Assembly: GCA_019237595.1 (NCBI GenBank) | Contig: JAFAGU010000238.1 | Span: 1 to 5,264 of the forward strand | Direction of reading: 5' to 3' | DNA: 5,264 bases | DNA from: Betaproteobacteria bacterium | Lineage (GTDB): Bacteria > Pseudomonadota > Gammaproteobacteria > Burkholderiales > SG8-39 | Shown here: positions 4,635 to 5,264 of the stretch, in pieces | Position numbering within the stretch: the first letter of the stretch is position 1 | How the letters are laid out: every line of letters starts with the position of its first letter | Translations under genes and position numbers: made by a program | The notes under the pieces: generated by a model | What the model was told of the DNA's origin: nothing | The model's input: the letters and a program-made list of their open reading frames with translations, nothing else | Database searches by the model: none

Positions 4635-5264
4635 ACATGTTTGGGTAGTTCGGGCCGCCGCCGCCCTCGGGCGCGACCCAGACGATGTTCTGCGTCGGGT
4701 CCTTGATGTCGCAGGTCTTGCAGTGAACGCAGTTCTGGGCGTTGATTTGCAGCTTCTCCTCGACGAATTCGTAGACCCCGGCGGGGCAATAGCGCTGCTC
4801 CGGCCCTGCGTATCGGGCGAGATTGACCTTGACCGGAACCGCGGAGTCCTTGAGCGTCAGGTGCGGGGGCTGGTCCTCGTTATGGTTGGTGTTCGAGAAG
4901 GAGAGGTCGGTCAGCCGGTCGAAGGTGAGTACGCCGTCGGGCTTGGGATAGGAGATCCGTTCCGAGGAATCCTTGTCCTCGAGCGTTTCGTGGTCGGCAT
5001 GCGCGTGCGGGAGCGTCCAGGGCGCCTTGCCGCGGAAGAGCACCTGGTCGATGCCGACCATGATCGAGCCGAGGTAGAGTCCCTTCGACATCCACGGCTT
5101 GAAGTTGCGCGCCTTGTGAAGCTCTTCGTAGAGCCAGCTCGCCCGGAAAGCCTCCGGATAGGTGGCCAGCTCGTCGTGCGCGCGGCCGGCCTTGAGCGCC
5201 TCGACGGCGGATTCCGCCGCAAGCATCCCGGACTTGATGGCGGCATGGCTTCCCTTGATGCGGG
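4633..5264 (-). CDS. Electron transfer flavoprotein:ubiquinone oxidoreductase (ETF-QO), C-terminal part
   Basis: ETF-QO is a membrane-associated FAD and 4Fe-4S enzyme that takes electrons from reduced ETF and gives them to ubiquinone. It is the outlet for acyl-CoA dehydrogenases. The frame is open to the right edge; the window holds the last 210 or so residues of a protein usually about 550 long. The visible start (KGSHAAIKSGMLAAESAVEAL) matches the FAD-domain end of the family. The C-terminus carries all four cluster cysteines: RYCPAGVYE, with its Cys codon at 4788-4786, and NCVHCKTCDIKDPTQN with three more. It ends in the signature PEGGGGPNYPNM before TAG (4635-4633). The ATG at 5226 is internal and not the true start. 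The DUF1080 gene follows after 8 nt. Identification is secure; FixC-type proteins are excluded by the fused ferredoxin-like C-terminus. Confidence 0.96.
   Translation of the reverse strand, partial: RIKGSHAAIKSGMLAAESAVEALKAGRAHDELATYPEAFRASWLYEELHKARNFKPWMSKGLYLGSIMVGIDQVLFRGKAPWTLPHAHADHETLEDKDSSERISYPKPDGVLTFDRLTDLSFSNTNHNEDQPPHLTLKDSAVPVKVNLARYAGPEQRYCPAGVYEFVEEKLQINAQNCVHCKTCDIKDPTQNIVWVAPEGGGGPNYPNM

Noticed and set aside
3335..4648. Plus-strand open frame of 437 codons
   Set aside because: It runs out of frame through the EAL domain and then antisense through the DUF1080 gene. Its Arg/Ala-rich composition has no domain signal.
1..5264. tRNA, rRNA, CRISPR array, insertion sequence or phage-like genes
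   Set aside because: No repeats with regular spacers, no transposase or integrase motifs, and no tRNA-like cloverleaf with a conserved T-loop were seen on either strand.

Overview
The window is GC-rich, compact bacterial chromosome with no mobile elements, tRNA/rRNA genes or CRISPR arrays. The genes suggest a high-GC proteobacterium, most likely a betaproteobacterium. The pointers are an acyl-CoA dehydrogenase with the long C-terminal extension, an ETF:ubiquinone oxidoreductase with near-canonical C-terminal motifs, a small CspA-type protein and a multidomain c-di-GMP regulator. The lineage is inferred from family resemblance, not from a marker gene.

Layout. Positions 2-847 (+) hold the C-terminal half of an acyl-CoA dehydrogenase. 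A strong hairpin with T-tracts on both sides (863-895) separates it from a convergent CspA-family cold-shock gene (911-1120, -). The cold-shock gene has a leader of about 137 nt behind an extended -10 promoter. Upstream of it on the same strand is a small membrane protein of the DUF962/Mpo1-like family (1294-1608, -). A 116-bp divergent region then leads to a 760-residue REC-GAF-GGDEF-EAL response regulator (1725-4007, +). Its GGDEF half is degenerate and its EAL half looks intact, so it is predicted to be a c-di-GMP phosphodiesterase. It converges, with only 17 bp between stop codons, on a two-gene minus-strand unit: ETF-QO (4633 to the right edge, C-terminal part) followed 8 nt later by a DUF1080 lipoprotein (4025-4624).

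How the genes relate. The two edge genes belong to one electron route: acyl-CoA dehydrogenase reduces ETF, and ETF-QO passes the electrons to ubiquinone. The central regulator lowers c-di-GMP in response to an unknown phosphorelay input. The genes in between have no obvious shared pathway.

The most interesting signal is in the cold-shock leader. The Shine-Dalgarno region (1124-1133) is complementary in 9 of 10 positions to a pyrimidine-rich element about 40 nt upstream (1174-1183). A short open frame starting in the loop ends in an ATGA overlap with the cold-shock start. This looks like a temperature- or translation-controlled leader, but it was inferred by eye and not folded by software. I did not find a clearly new multigene system.
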